Assembly: GCF_021432085.1 (NCBI RefSeq)
Contig: NZ_CP090366.1
Span: forward strand, 1,860,001 to 1,924,000
Reading direction: 5' to 3'
DNA length: 64,000 bases
Origin: Stutzerimonas kunmingensis
GTDB taxonomy: Bacteria > Pseudomonadota > Gammaproteobacteria > Pseudomonadales > Pseudomonadaceae
This document shows, in pieces, positions 51,717 through 62,273 of the stretch; within the stretch, counting starts at the first letter, position 1, and the number at the start of each line of letters is the position of its first letter. The notes below the pieces were generated by a model, which made no database searches, was not told where the DNA came from, and saw only the letters and a program-made list of their open reading frames with translations. The translations under genes and the position numbers were made by a program.

Positions 51717-51746
51717 TTACTTTCAGGCTATTCGCTTTACATATAT

Positions 51747-52742
51747 TCAGATAGATTCAATGATTAGTTGGCTGAATTTTATCATTGCATCATTGCTTGT
51801 TTGGAAGTCTTTTTTGGTTAGTGTCAGGTAACGGCTCTCAAGATTCTCTCTAAGTCTTTCAAAAATTTCCCGGAAGAATTCCTCAGTCAAGGATCCTTGC
51901 TCAGCACCCGCTGTAAACATTTGTGGCATGGCTTTCATTAATCCACCAAAACCTACAGTTTTTGCAAGTAGATGGTTGTTGCTGTTCCATTCGGTCGGGA
52001 AGGTTTTTGCTAGTGCGCTAAAGCAGTTTAGTAGGATCCTTAATATTATGTCGTCGCGCTCATTTTCGTAATATGCCCTGAAGCAGCCTTTAGAGCTCAC
52101 TAGCGGCTTCAATGAATCAATAAAGGCAGATTGGCTTATAGTTTCGGTTGGTGAGGTTTTTATGCCAAGCATTTTTATTTTATTGTGAAGTGGCGAGTCT
52201 TTTTCAGAGTTAAGGGATTTTGCTATTTCGTGGCATGCCTTTATCTCTGTGCGCTCTTCACTTATTCCGAATAGGTCGTATATTAGTGACTTTGGTACGG
52301 GTTTCTGATTGCTGTTTATGGTCAGGAATATAGTTGCGTCACTGTATACGTCCGTTCCAGTTACGAATATCACTAAGAGTTTGAATTTTGCCTGCTGCTC
52401 TTTCGTTAGTTGTTGTAGGCCCAATACTCGATGCTGCCCGTCGAGAATATGGCCGAGAGATCCATGTTTTGTGAAGGATACGGTTTTTGTGTCTGTATTA
52501 ATTATTTCGCCGTCGCAGGAAATAATTATTGGTGTCGGGAATACGGCATCTTCCCGCAGTGCATATTTCTTTATCTCGCTGATTCGTTTTGTATCTGGAT
52601 TTCTTTGTATACCGTCAGGGGTGGAGCCACGCCTTTTGATTTCGACGCGATCTACGAGCTCCGAAGCTAGCATTGTAGTGACATAAAAAGTCCCGCCAGG
52701 TTGCTCTAGCTCTATGTACGGATACTCCATTTTTTCGCTCAT
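51747..52742 (-). CDS. DGQHR-domain protein (DndB-related)
   Basis: A 331-residue protein with the signature LGHILDGQHRVLGLQQL (DGQHR at residues 101-105) and, about 40 residues later, FLTINSNQKPVPKSLIYDLF, the paired motif of the DGQHR/DndB family. Relatives include DndB, the regulator of DNA phosphorothioation loci, and many orphan proteins in mobile regions. No dndCDE genes are present. The gene is visibly AT-rich. Its ATG overlaps the stop of the upstream four-helix membrane protein gene (ATGA), so the two are translationally coupled. Confidence 0.82.
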   Translation of the reverse strand: MSEKMEYPYIELEQPGGTFYVTTMLASELVDRVEIKRRGSTPDGIQRNPDTKRISEIKKYALREDAVFPTPIIISCDGEIINTDTKTVSFTKHGSLGHILDGQHRVLGLQQLTKEQQAKFKLLVIFVTGTDVYSDATIFLTINSNQKPVPKSLIYDLFGISEERTEIKACHEIAKSLNSEKDSPLHNKIKMLGIKTSPTETISQSAFIDSLKPLVSSKGCFRAYYENERDDIILRILLNCFSALAKTFPTEWNSNNHLLAKTVGFGGLMKAMPQMFTAGAEQGSLTEEFFREIFERLRENLESRYLTLTKKDFQTSNDAMIKFSQLIIESI

Positions 52743-53263
52743 AGATCAATCCCTTCTGGCGTTGCAGCTAGTGACTTGGCTTTATCTAGATTTTTCTGAC
52801 TCTTCTCGTCGATTTCGTCTCGGATTGTGGAGCGTTGGGGTGGGAATATTTCGAAAAATACCCAAAGCGCCAGCGCAAACAAAGTCGAAATTGAGTAAAC
52901 CCACCAATGCCATGTTTTGGCGGTTTCAGAAACTTGGTCGAGTGGGGCGGTTACAAATTTTATGAGTGTGGCGGATATTGCAATCAGCCCTAATGCGATT
53001 AATAGCATGACGGACTTTGATTTTCTAAGGTCGATTTTATTGCTTCCGTTGTACTCGTGTATGAAGTGGAAGCAGCTGCTAGCAAGGATGGCTATAGAGA
53101 AAGTCAGGAATGCACCAGAATTCAATAGCTGTGTAATGATTGGTGCGAGTTCTGCTTCAGTGAGTATCGAAGCAGTTATTGTGTAGGCGACTGGGGCTTG
53201 CCCAATGATGAAGGTAATGACTATATACCAAGCTAGGTTTGTTATTAGCTCTGTTGGTTTCAC
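52739..53263 (-). CDS. Four-helix membrane protein coupled to the DGQHR gene
   Basis: A 174-residue integral membrane protein I do not recognise. Hydrophobic segments lie at about residues 12-33 (WYIVITFIIGQAPVAYTIT), 43-68 (LLNSGAFLTFSIAILASSCF), 84-106 (SVMLLIALGLIAISATLIKF) and 119-140 (WWVYSISTLFALALWVFFEI). A charged cytoplasmic-type tail of about 30 residues follows. It is the first gene of a two-gene unit, overlapping the DGQHR gene by four bases. AT-rich codon use suggests transfer. A membrane effector role is only a guess from context. Confidence 0.75.
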   Translation of the reverse strand: MKPTELITNLAWYIVITFIIGQAPVAYTITASILTEAELAPIITQLLNSGAFLTFSIAILASSCFHFIHEYNGSNKIDLRKSKSVMLLIALGLIAISATLIKFVTAPLDQVSETAKTWHWWVYSISTLFALALWVFFEIFPPQRSTIRDEIDEKSQKNLDKAKSLAATPEGIDL

Positions 53264-53321
53264 AGCAAATCCTATTTGGCTGTTTGGGGTTGGCGGAGTC
53301 GTGGTTGTTGAACCCGCCAGT

Positions 53322-53345
53322 GCTCACAGCCGATCGGCTGTGAGC
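53322..53345 (-). terminator. Perfect 24-bp palindrome after nrdB
   Basis: GCTCACAGCC, GATC, GGCTGTGAGC forms a perfect stem just after the nrdB stop. It is the probable terminator of nrdB and marks the border to the accessory segment. No U-tract follows on the minus strand. Confidence 0.75.
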
Positions 53346-53361
53346 GTCAGGAGGTGCGAGA

Positions 53362-54609
53362 TCAATCCCAGCTCAACGCCCCACCAGTCTGATACTCAAT
53401 CACCCGCGTCTCAAAGAAGTTCTTCTCCTTCTTCAGATCCATGATCTCGCTCATCCACGGGAACGGGTTGGTAGTGCCCGGATACTCTTCCTTCAACCCA
53501 ATCTGCGTCAGGCGACGGTTGGCGATGAACTTGAGGTAGTCCTCCATCATCGCGGCGTTCATGCCGAGCACGCCACGGGGCATTGTGTCGCGGGCGTATT
53601 CGATTTCCAGTTGGGTGCCCTGGAGGATCATCTGGGTTGCTTCGTCCTTCATGTCGGCGTCCCACAGGTGCGGGTTCTCGATCTTGATCTGGTTGATCAT
53701 GTCGATGCCGAAGTTCAGGTGCATGGACTCGTCACGCAGGATGTACTGGAACTGCTCGGCGGTGCCGGTCATCTTGTTGCGGCGGCCCATGGAGAGGATC
53801 TGGGTGAAGCCGCAGTAGAAGAAGATGCCTTCGAGTACGCAGTAGTAGGCGATGAGGTTGCGCAGGAATTGCTTGTCAGTCTCCGGGGTGCCGGTCTGGA
53901 AGGTCGGGTCGGAAATGGAACGGGTGTACTTGAGGCCCCAGCTGGCCTTTTTCGCGACGCTCGGGATCTCGTGGTACATGTTGAAGATCTCGCCTTCATC
54001 CATGCCCAGCGATTCGATGCAGTACTGGTAGGCGTGGGTGTGGATCGCCTCTTCGAAGGCCTGGCGCAGGATGTACTGGCGGCATTCGGGGTTGGTGATC
54101 AGGCGGTAGGTGGCCAGCACGAGGTTGTTGGCGACCAGGCTGTCGGCGGTGGAGAAGAAGCCGAGGTTGCGCTTGACGATGCGGCGCTCGTCTTCGCTGA
54201 GGCCGTCCTTGCTCTTCCACAGGGCAATGTCGGCGTTCATGTTCACTTCCTGCGGCATCCAGTGGTTGGCGCAACCATCCAGATACTTCTGCCAGGCCCA
54301 GTCGTACTTGAAGGGTACGAGCTGGTTGAGGTCGGCGCGGGCGTTGATCATGCGCTTCTCGTCGACGCGCACGCGGGCCGATTCGCCTTCCAGTTCGTTG
54401 AGGCCTTCCTGGATGTCCAGGTCGTCCAGCGCGCGCTTGGCGCGGGCGATGGCGTCGGAGTCACTGGCGGCAACGGCGCGGGCTTCTTCTACGGAACCGG
54501 CGGCGTCGTTGTCCAGCTTGGCGGCGGTCTGGCTTGCCGGCTGCGCGGCAGCGGGGGCCGGCGCGGCGGTGGTGGTGTCTTCTTCGTTGAATTCGTCCCA
54601 GCTCAGCAT
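53362..54609 (-). CDS. nrdB: Class Ia ribonucleoside-diphosphate reductase beta subunit NrdB
   Basis: A 415-residue di-iron/tyrosyl-radical subunit. After an Ala/Thr-rich N-terminal stretch (about residues 10-70) the ferritin-like core shows [41 protein letters not shown] (iron ligands Glu and His) and [22 protein letters not shown]. The C-terminal tail with [10 protein letters not shown] docks to NrdA. It supplies the radical that NrdA uses to reduce ribonucleotides. AGGAG precedes the ATG at 54609; an upstream in-frame extension is not supported. It lies 409 bases after nrdA on the same strand. Confidence 0.97.
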   Translation of the reverse strand: MLSWDEFNEEDTTTAAPAPAAAQPASQTAAKLDNDAAGSVEEARAVAASDSDAIARAKRALDDLDIQEGLNELEGESARVRVDEKRMINARADLNQLVPFKYDWAWQKYLDGCANHWMPQEVNMNADIALWKSKDGLSEDERRIVKRNLGFFSTADSLVANNLVLATYRLITNPECRQYILRQAFEEAIHTHAYQYCIESLGMDEGEIFNMYHEIPSVAKKASWGLKYTRSISDPTFQTGTPETDKQFLRNLIAYYCVLEGIFFYCGFTQILSMGRRNKMTGTAEQFQYILRDESMHLNFGIDMINQIKIENPHLWDADMKDEATQMILQGTQLEIEYARDTMPRGVLGMNAAMMEDYLKFIANRRLTQIGLKEEYPGTTNPFPWMSEIMDLKKEKNFFETRVIEYQTGGALSWD

Positions 54610-54741
54610 GTGCGATAGCTCCTGATCGGGGACCGGGGCTTGGCCGGTCGGATGTGTTTGGGTGCTTTTGGTTTGCACGCAAAAGCGGGTATTTGGTTTG
54701 GGCCGAGGTAGGTCCGGCCTTTTGTATCGTCTGGTGGGGCT

Positions 54742-54980
54742 GCCCCTCACCCTGACCCTCTCCCCGGAGGGGCGAGGGGACTGGTTTGGTGTTGGCGTCG
54801 GGCTTGTTCGATCGGTAGCCACTGCGTTGGCTTAGGGCTCCTGGCGAGCAGGAGCGGGCCGTTCTGTTTCCTTGTCGCAACAATGGTGCGAGCGTGGGGC
54901 TGTGCGAGTGGCTGCTAGGCGGCTGCCGAGCCGGAACCCCTGAGCGTACAGCTGTACGTGATGGGGTCCGGTTTGGCGGC
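54742..54980 (-). other. Hairpin-rich nrdA-nrdB spacer
   Basis: The 409-base spacer 54610-55018 has no gene but three inverted structures. CCCTCTCCCC/GGGGCGAGGG lies within 54742-54780, in the style of a common dispersed repeat. GCTCCTG/CAGGAGC is at 54837-54855. A long imperfect stem at 54925-54980 pairs GCCGAGCCGGAACCCC with GGGGTCCGGTTTGGCGGC around the palindrome CGTACAGCTGTACG. They could terminate nrdA, stabilise its transcript, or attenuate nrdB. Confidence 0.65.
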
Positions 54981-55018
54981 CAACGCCGCAGACGCCGCTC
55001 AGCTACGCGCGACTTCTG

Positions 55019-57901
<2,883 letters not shown>

Positions 57902-58067
57902 GGGGGCTCCGGATTCTCTCTTTTAGTCGCGGTTCTGGTTCTGTCTGCACGGGCTTCGTTGAGCCCGGGCGTCGTTACTGCATCAGCCATGCCGCGTATC
58001 GCGGTGCATGGTGGTATCGCAAGGAATAGTCCTGACTAGGCCGCTGACGAGCTAAGTCGTTGCCGGA

Positions 58068-58110
58068 AGGATAGTCAGGCTGGGAAAACTGTCAACACAA
58101 TATGTTGTGT
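58068..58110 (-). promoter_or_regulatory. nrdA promoter with overlapping NrdR box
   Basis: On the minus strand TTGACA (58090-58095), a 16-base spacer and TATCCT (58068-58073) form a strong sigma-70 promoter about 160 bases before nrdA. ACACAATATGTTGTGT (58095-58110, plus strand) fits the NrdR box consensus and touches the -35, where repressor binding would block polymerase. Confidence 0.85.
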
Positions 58111-58370
58111 TTTGTCTTGGCTCCGAGCACAGCTGCTAGTTCCGCGCTTGAAGTCAGGGAGACGACTGTCGAAGGCTTGCATTAATGCTTGACCTGAGGC
58201 TGCCGACGGTGTTGCAGAGCAATGGGAGGCAGGGCGATAGTCCAGCTCTCGAAAATGTCTCGATTGTGTCAGTTGCGGTGCGCAGGCCCAATATCTAGGG
58301 GGCAGGGCGCGCAGGAGCGACAAGATAATGCTGGCTCCGGGCCAATGCAAGGCAGCCGTCTGGGATAACC

Positions 58371-58379
58371 TGTGGATAA
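58371..58379 (-). promoter_or_regulatory. DnaA box
   Basis: The minus strand reads TTATCCACA, a perfect DnaA box, followed at once by the looser GGTTATCCC. It lies between the two NrdR-type boxes. In E. coli, DnaA controls nrdAB transcription, so a similar role is plausible. Confidence 0.7.
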
Positions 58380-58496
58380 CGTGTGTGCGGATTGTGGGTG
58401 AAAGCGCGGCGTCCGGCCGCAGGCCGCGTGGCTGCGGCGCTCGCCCGAATGCCGACGAAATACGCGCCGCCGGGCATATTTTGATGATGGTCAATG

Positions 58497-58512
58497 ACAC
58501 AACATGTTGTGT
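58497..58512. promoter_or_regulatory. Second, distal NrdR-type box
   Basis: ACACAACATGTTGTGT is a perfect 16-base palindrome matching the NrdR consensus. It lies about 400 bases from the proximal box, 97 bases before the response-regulator gene. The remaining part of the 707-base spacer 57902-58608 shows nothing else I can support. Confidence 0.75.
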
Positions 58513-58608
58513 TTGCCGCTGCCCGCTTTTTGTGCATCGTGCCGGGCCGGGCGTTGGGTACAATGCGCGCTGTTCGTTTGTGGCCTGACGGTCTGACAGG
58601 GGGCGGGG

Positions 58609-59325
58609 ATGGAGCAAGAGACGTGGCGGATTCTCATCGTCGAGGACGATCGACGGTTGGCCGAGCTGACGCAGGAATACCTGCAGAGCAGTGGCGGCTT
58701 CGAGGTGTCGATCGAATCGGATGGCGCCTGCGCCGCCGAGCGCATCATCGAGGAGCGCCCGGATCTGGTGGTGCTCGATCTGATGCTGCCCGGCGAGGAT
58801 GGCCTGTCGATCTGCCGGCGGGTGCGTGACCGCTACGATGGCCCGATTCTGATGCTCACCGCGCGGGCCGACGATCTGGATCAGGTGTTGGGACTGGAAA
58901 CCGGCGCCGACGACTATGTCTGCAAGCCGGTGCGTCCGCGTCTTTTGCTGGCGCGCATCCGCGCCTTGCTGCGTCGTCAGCCGCCAGAAGCACCGACCAA
59001 TGCCAAGCGCCTGCAGTTCGGCCCGTTGGTGATCGACAGCGCGTTGCGCGAAGCCTGGCTGCGTGAACAGCAGATCGAACTGACCGGCGCCGAGTTCGAC
59101 CTGCTCTGGCTGCTGACCTCCAATCCCGGACGCATTCTTTCCCGTGAAGAAATCTTCGCCGAGCTGCGCGGCATCGAATACGACGGCCAAGACCGCTCCA
59201 TCGATGTGCGTATCTCGCGTATTCGCCCCAAGATCGGTGACGACCCCGATCACCCACGGCTGATCAAGACGGTGCGCGGCAAGGGCTATCTGTTCGTTTC
59301 CGAAGCTGCCGTGGCGATGGTGTAG
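58609..59325 (+). CDS. OmpR-family response regulator (RstA-like)
   Basis: A 238-residue regulator. The receiver domain (about residues 6-120) shows ILIVEDDRRL, phosphorylatable Asp57 in LVVLDLMLPGEDG and Lys in DDYVCKPVRP. The DNA-binding winged helix (about 135-230) ends with DRSIDVRISRIRPKIGDDPDHPRLIKTVRGKGYLF. It pairs with the kinase gene 11 bases downstream. In P. aeruginosa the same pair sits beside nrdA. Similarity to RstA is by overall pattern. Confidence 0.92.
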   Translation: MEQETWRILIVEDDRRLAELTQEYLQSSGGFEVSIESDGACAAERIIEERPDLVVLDLMLPGEDGLSICRRVRDRYDGPILMLTARADDLDQVLGLETGADDYVCKPVRPRLLLARIRALLRRQPPEAPTNAKRLQFGPLVIDSALREAWLREQQIELTGAEFDLLWLLTSNPGRILSREEIFAELRGIEYDGQDRSIDVRISRIRPKIGDDPDHPRLIKTVRGKGYLFVSEAAVAMV

Positions 59326-59336
59326 CGCCGCCGCCC

Positions 59337-60953
59337 ATGAACTCGATCTTCCTGCGCATCTATGGCGGCATGCTGGGGGTGCTGGTGCTGGTGGCGCTGC
59401 TCGGCACCGGCGGCCTGCACCTGCTCAACCAGCACCGCGCGGATGATCACCGCGAGCGCCTGGCCAGCGGCACCTTCCGCCTGATGGCGCACAACATGAG
59501 CAGCATGACGCCGATCGAACGGCGCCAGGCTGCGAACCTCTGGGGGCGGCTGCTGGGCATTCCGCTGCGGGTGCGCACGCTGGATGACGTTCGCCTGGAA
59601 AATCGCCTGGAGGCGCGCCTGCTGCGTGGGCAGGTGCTGGTCGAGCAGATCCGACCGCAGAGCACCACGGTGTTCAGCCTGGTCAGTGCACGGGATCGGC
59701 TGGTGCTTACCGGTGAAGTCGAGCAGCTCAGCGAACAGCTGGCGCGCGCCACCATTTATCTGCTGATCGACGAGCTGATCCGCTATCCCGAAGCCGAGCA
59801 GCCGCGACGTCTCGCAGAGCTGAAGCAGGCGCGTGGTTTCGGCTTCGATCTGGAATTGCTGACGCGTGACAGCGCCAACCTCGATGACGACCAGCGTCGG
59901 CGGCTGGACGAGGGCGACACGGTGATGGCGCTCGCTCGCGGCGGTGATGCCGTGCGGGTGTTCGCGGCTATCGCCGGCACCGGCTGGATCATGCAGCTCG
60001 GTCCGCTGTACCAGATGAATCCCTATCCGCCGCAGTTGCTGATCTTGATCGGCCTGCTTGGTCTGTCGCTGATCGGTCTCACCGTGTATCTGCTGGTGCG
60101 CCAGCTGGAGCAGCGCCTGAGCGTGCTGGAAGGTGCGGCGACCCGTATCGCCGCGGGCAATCTGGAAACCCGCGTGCCGGATGTCGGTACCGATTCGGTC
60201 GGGCGCCTGGCGGCGGCGTTCAACGGTATGGCCAGGCATCTGCAGCGTTTGCTGGCGGTGCAGCGGGAGATGGTCAGCGCGGTGGCCCATGAACTGCGCA
60301 CGCCGGTCGCGCGCCTGCGTTTCGGCCTGGAAATGAGCGCCGAGGCGCAGACCGACGAGGCCCGGCGCAAGTACCTGGAAGGCATGGACGGCGACATCGA
60401 CGACCTCGATGCGCTGGTCGACGAAATGCTGGTGTATTCGCGGTTGGAGCGCGGCTCGCCGACCCTGCATTTCCTGCAGGTCGACCTGGGTGGGCTGGTC
60501 GATCAGGTGATCGGTGAGCTGGCGCCGCTCCGCGCCGATGTCAGCGTCAGCCGCGGAGAATGCACAACGGCAGCCGATGGCAGCTGCTGGGCCGAGGCGG
60601 AGCCGCAATACCTGCGCCGCGCCCTGAGCAACCTGATCACCAATGCCATGCGCCATGCCGAGAGTCGGGTGCAGGTCAGCTTCGCCATCGATGGGCAAAC
60701 GGTGCGGCTGGAGGTGGACGACGATGGCCCCGGCGTGCCGGAAGCGGATTGGGAAAAGGTCTTCACCCCGTTCCTGCGCCTGGACGACAGCCGTACCCGC
60801 GCCTCGGGCGGGCACGGGCTGGGCTTGTCCATCGTGCGGCGGATCATCTACTGGCACGGCGGTCGCTCGCAGCTGGGGCACAGCGACCTGGGCGGCGCGC
60901 GTTTCAGTCTGGTCTGGCCGCGGCGCAGGGCGGACCGAGCAGCGGCTGGCTGA
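59337..60953 (+). CDS. Sensor histidine kinase (RstB-like)
   Basis: A 538-residue inner-membrane kinase. TM1 is at about 9-28, a periplasmic domain at about 30-225, TM2 at about 231-253, and HAMP at about 254-305. HisKA has the phospho-acceptor His in AVAHELRTPVARLRFGLEM (about 318), and HATPase_c spans about 420-530 with LSNLITNAMRHAESRV, VDDDGPGVPEADWEKVFTPF and GGHGLGLSIVRRI. It presumably phosphorylates the adjacent regulator. The signal is unknown. Confidence 0.93.
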   Translation: MNSIFLRIYGGMLGVLVLVALLGTGGLHLLNQHRADDHRERLASGTFRLMAHNMSSMTPIERRQAANLWGRLLGIPLRVRTLDDVRLENRLEARLLRGQVLVEQIRPQSTTVFSLVSARDRLVLTGEVEQLSEQLARATIYLLIDELIRYPEAEQPRRLAELKQARGFGFDLELLTRDSANLDDDQRRRLDEGDTVMALARGGDAVRVFAAIAGTGWIMQLGPLYQMNPYPPQLLILIGLLGLSLIGLTVYLLVRQLEQRLSVLEGAATRIAAGNLETRVPDVGTDSVGRLAAAFNGMARHLQRLLAVQREMVSAVAHELRTPVARLRFGLEMSAEAQTDEARRKYLEGMDGDIDDLDALVDEMLVYSRLERGSPTLHFLQVDLGGLVDQVIGELAPLRADVSVSRGECTTAADGSCWAEAEPQYLRRALSNLITNAMRHAESRVQVSFAIDGQTVRLEVDDDGPGVPEADWEKVFTPFLRLDDSRTRASGGHGLGLSIVRRIIYWHGGRSQLGHSDLGGARFSLVWPRRRADRAAAG

Positions 60954-60978
60954 AGCCAGCGCAGCTCGACCCAATCTC

Positions 60979-61650
60979 TCAAAGCAGTCCGAACACCTTT
61001 TTCGCCAGGCTGGTGGCCGCGGCGGCGGGGTTCTTGCGAATGCTCGCTTCCTGCTCGGCGATCACGGTGAACAGGCCATCGAGCGCCTGTTCGGTGACAT
61101 AGCTTTCGATATTCGCGTAACTGCCGTTCATGCCAGCCGGCACCTTGGCGGCGACGGCGTTGTATTGCTGCGCCAGGCCGACCTGGTCGGTGGCCTGTTT
61201 GACGATGGGCAGGAATTTCGCGCGAATCTGCTCGCGGCTGGACTGGTTGAGGTACTGGGTGGCCGAGTCATCGCCACCGGCGAGAATGGCCTTGGCGTCC
61301 TGCACGGTCATCTTGCGCACGGCATCGAGCAGTAGTTGCTGGGCTTCCGGCACCGCCTTCTCGGCGGCCAGGTTCATGCTGTTCTCCAGCTGCTCGACCT
61401 GCGCACCCATGCCGAGCATCTTCAGCATCCGCGAGGCCTTGCCGATGTTGCCCGGCAGCTCGATACGCACGTCCGGATCGCTGCTGAAACCGCCAGGGCG
61501 ACCGAGCTGCTGCACGGCGACCTTGGCGCCCTGGCTCAAGGCATCCTTGAGGCCGGCGCTGGCGTCGCTCTGGGTCAGGTCGGAAAGTGAAAGGGCGAAA
61601 GCGCTGGCGGAAAGTGCCAGGCCTGCAACGAGAGTAGTGATGCGCAACAT
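60979..61650 (-). CDS. DUF4197 domain exported protein
   Basis: A 223-residue protein with a signal peptide (MLRITTLVAGLALSASAFALS, cleavage near residue 19). The rest is a helical DUF4197 domain: LSDLTQSDASAGLKDALSQGAKVAVQQLG, NIGKASRMLKMLGMG, AAEKAVPEAQQLLLDAVRKMTVQDAKAIL and the tail NPAAAATSLAKKVFG. The family is periplasmic with unknown role. It is convergent with the kinase gene, with a 25-base gap. Confidence 0.9.
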   Translation of the reverse strand: MLRITTLVAGLALSASAFALSLSDLTQSDASAGLKDALSQGAKVAVQQLGRPGGFSSDPDVRIELPGNIGKASRMLKMLGMGAQVEQLENSMNLAAEKAVPEAQQLLLDAVRKMTVQDAKAILAGGDDSATQYLNQSSREQIRAKFLPIVKQATDQVGLAQQYNAVAAKVPAGMNGSYANIESYVTEQALDGLFTVIAEQEASIRKNPAAAATSLAKKVFGLL

Positions 61651-61840
61651 GGCGTTAACCTCATGTTCATTGAATGGTGCGGAAGCAGCGGGCTACTAAC
61701 TGCCGTATGGTCTGGCGCCGATGCTAAAGCAATGCCGGGCAAGGCGCAGGCGTTTACCAGCAGTATGGGTCAGGCAGGCGGGGGACAGGTTGTTACTGAT
61801 GCGCTAAGGTTGCGGCCCCGTCGTTATGGAGCCGACTCGC

Positions 61841-62268
61841 ATGATCCGTCCCTTTCGCCCCGATGACCTGGAGCCGGTGCTGGCGATCTGGCTGGCTGCA
61901 TCGATCCGCGCCCATGACTTCATTGCGCCGGCGTTCTGGGCGTCGAAGCTGGATGACATGCGCGATATCTATCTGCCGGCGGCGCAGATCTGGGTCGATG
62001 AGCGTGAAGGCGAGGTGCTGGGTTCGTCGCGCTGGTCGGGGACGTGCTGGCGGCGATCTTCGTGGCGCCGAGCGCCCAGGGCGGCGGTATCGGCTCGGCG
62101 CTGATCGAGCAGGCCAAGACCGTGCGTGAGCGGCTCGAGCTGACGGTCTACAGCGCCAATGCCGCCAGCGTCGCCTTCTATCGCCGACATGGCTTTGCCG
62201 TGATCAGCGAACAGCTGGACCCGCACACCGGCCATCCCGAACTGGCGATGGCCTGGCAGCGGGACTGA
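61841..62268 (+). pseudogene. GNAT family N-acetyltransferase disrupted by a -1 frameshift
   Basis: The 5' frame (61841 onward) reads MIRPFRPDDLEPVLAIWLAA and continues to EGEVLG. The 3' frame continues the same protein in another phase (FVALVGDVLAAIFVAPSAQG, GGIGSALIEQAK, SVAFYRRHGFAV). One missing base at about 62021-62023 explains the switch; restored, the protein would be 142 residues with the GNAT acetyl-CoA motif AQGGGIGSALI. It may be a real pseudogene or a sequencing error in a GG context. GGAG precedes the ATG at 61841. Confidence 0.88.
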
Positions 62269-62273
62269 CCGCG

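Noticed and set aside
53611..54618. A 335-codon plus-strand frame opposite nrdB.
   Set aside because: Shadow of nrdB, Val/Gly/Leu-rich and without motifs.
54925..54980. An integron attC-like site between nrdA and nrdB.
   Set aside because: The imperfect hairpin is suggestive, but the RYYYAAC/GTTRRRY core pair is missing and no gene cassette or integrase is near.
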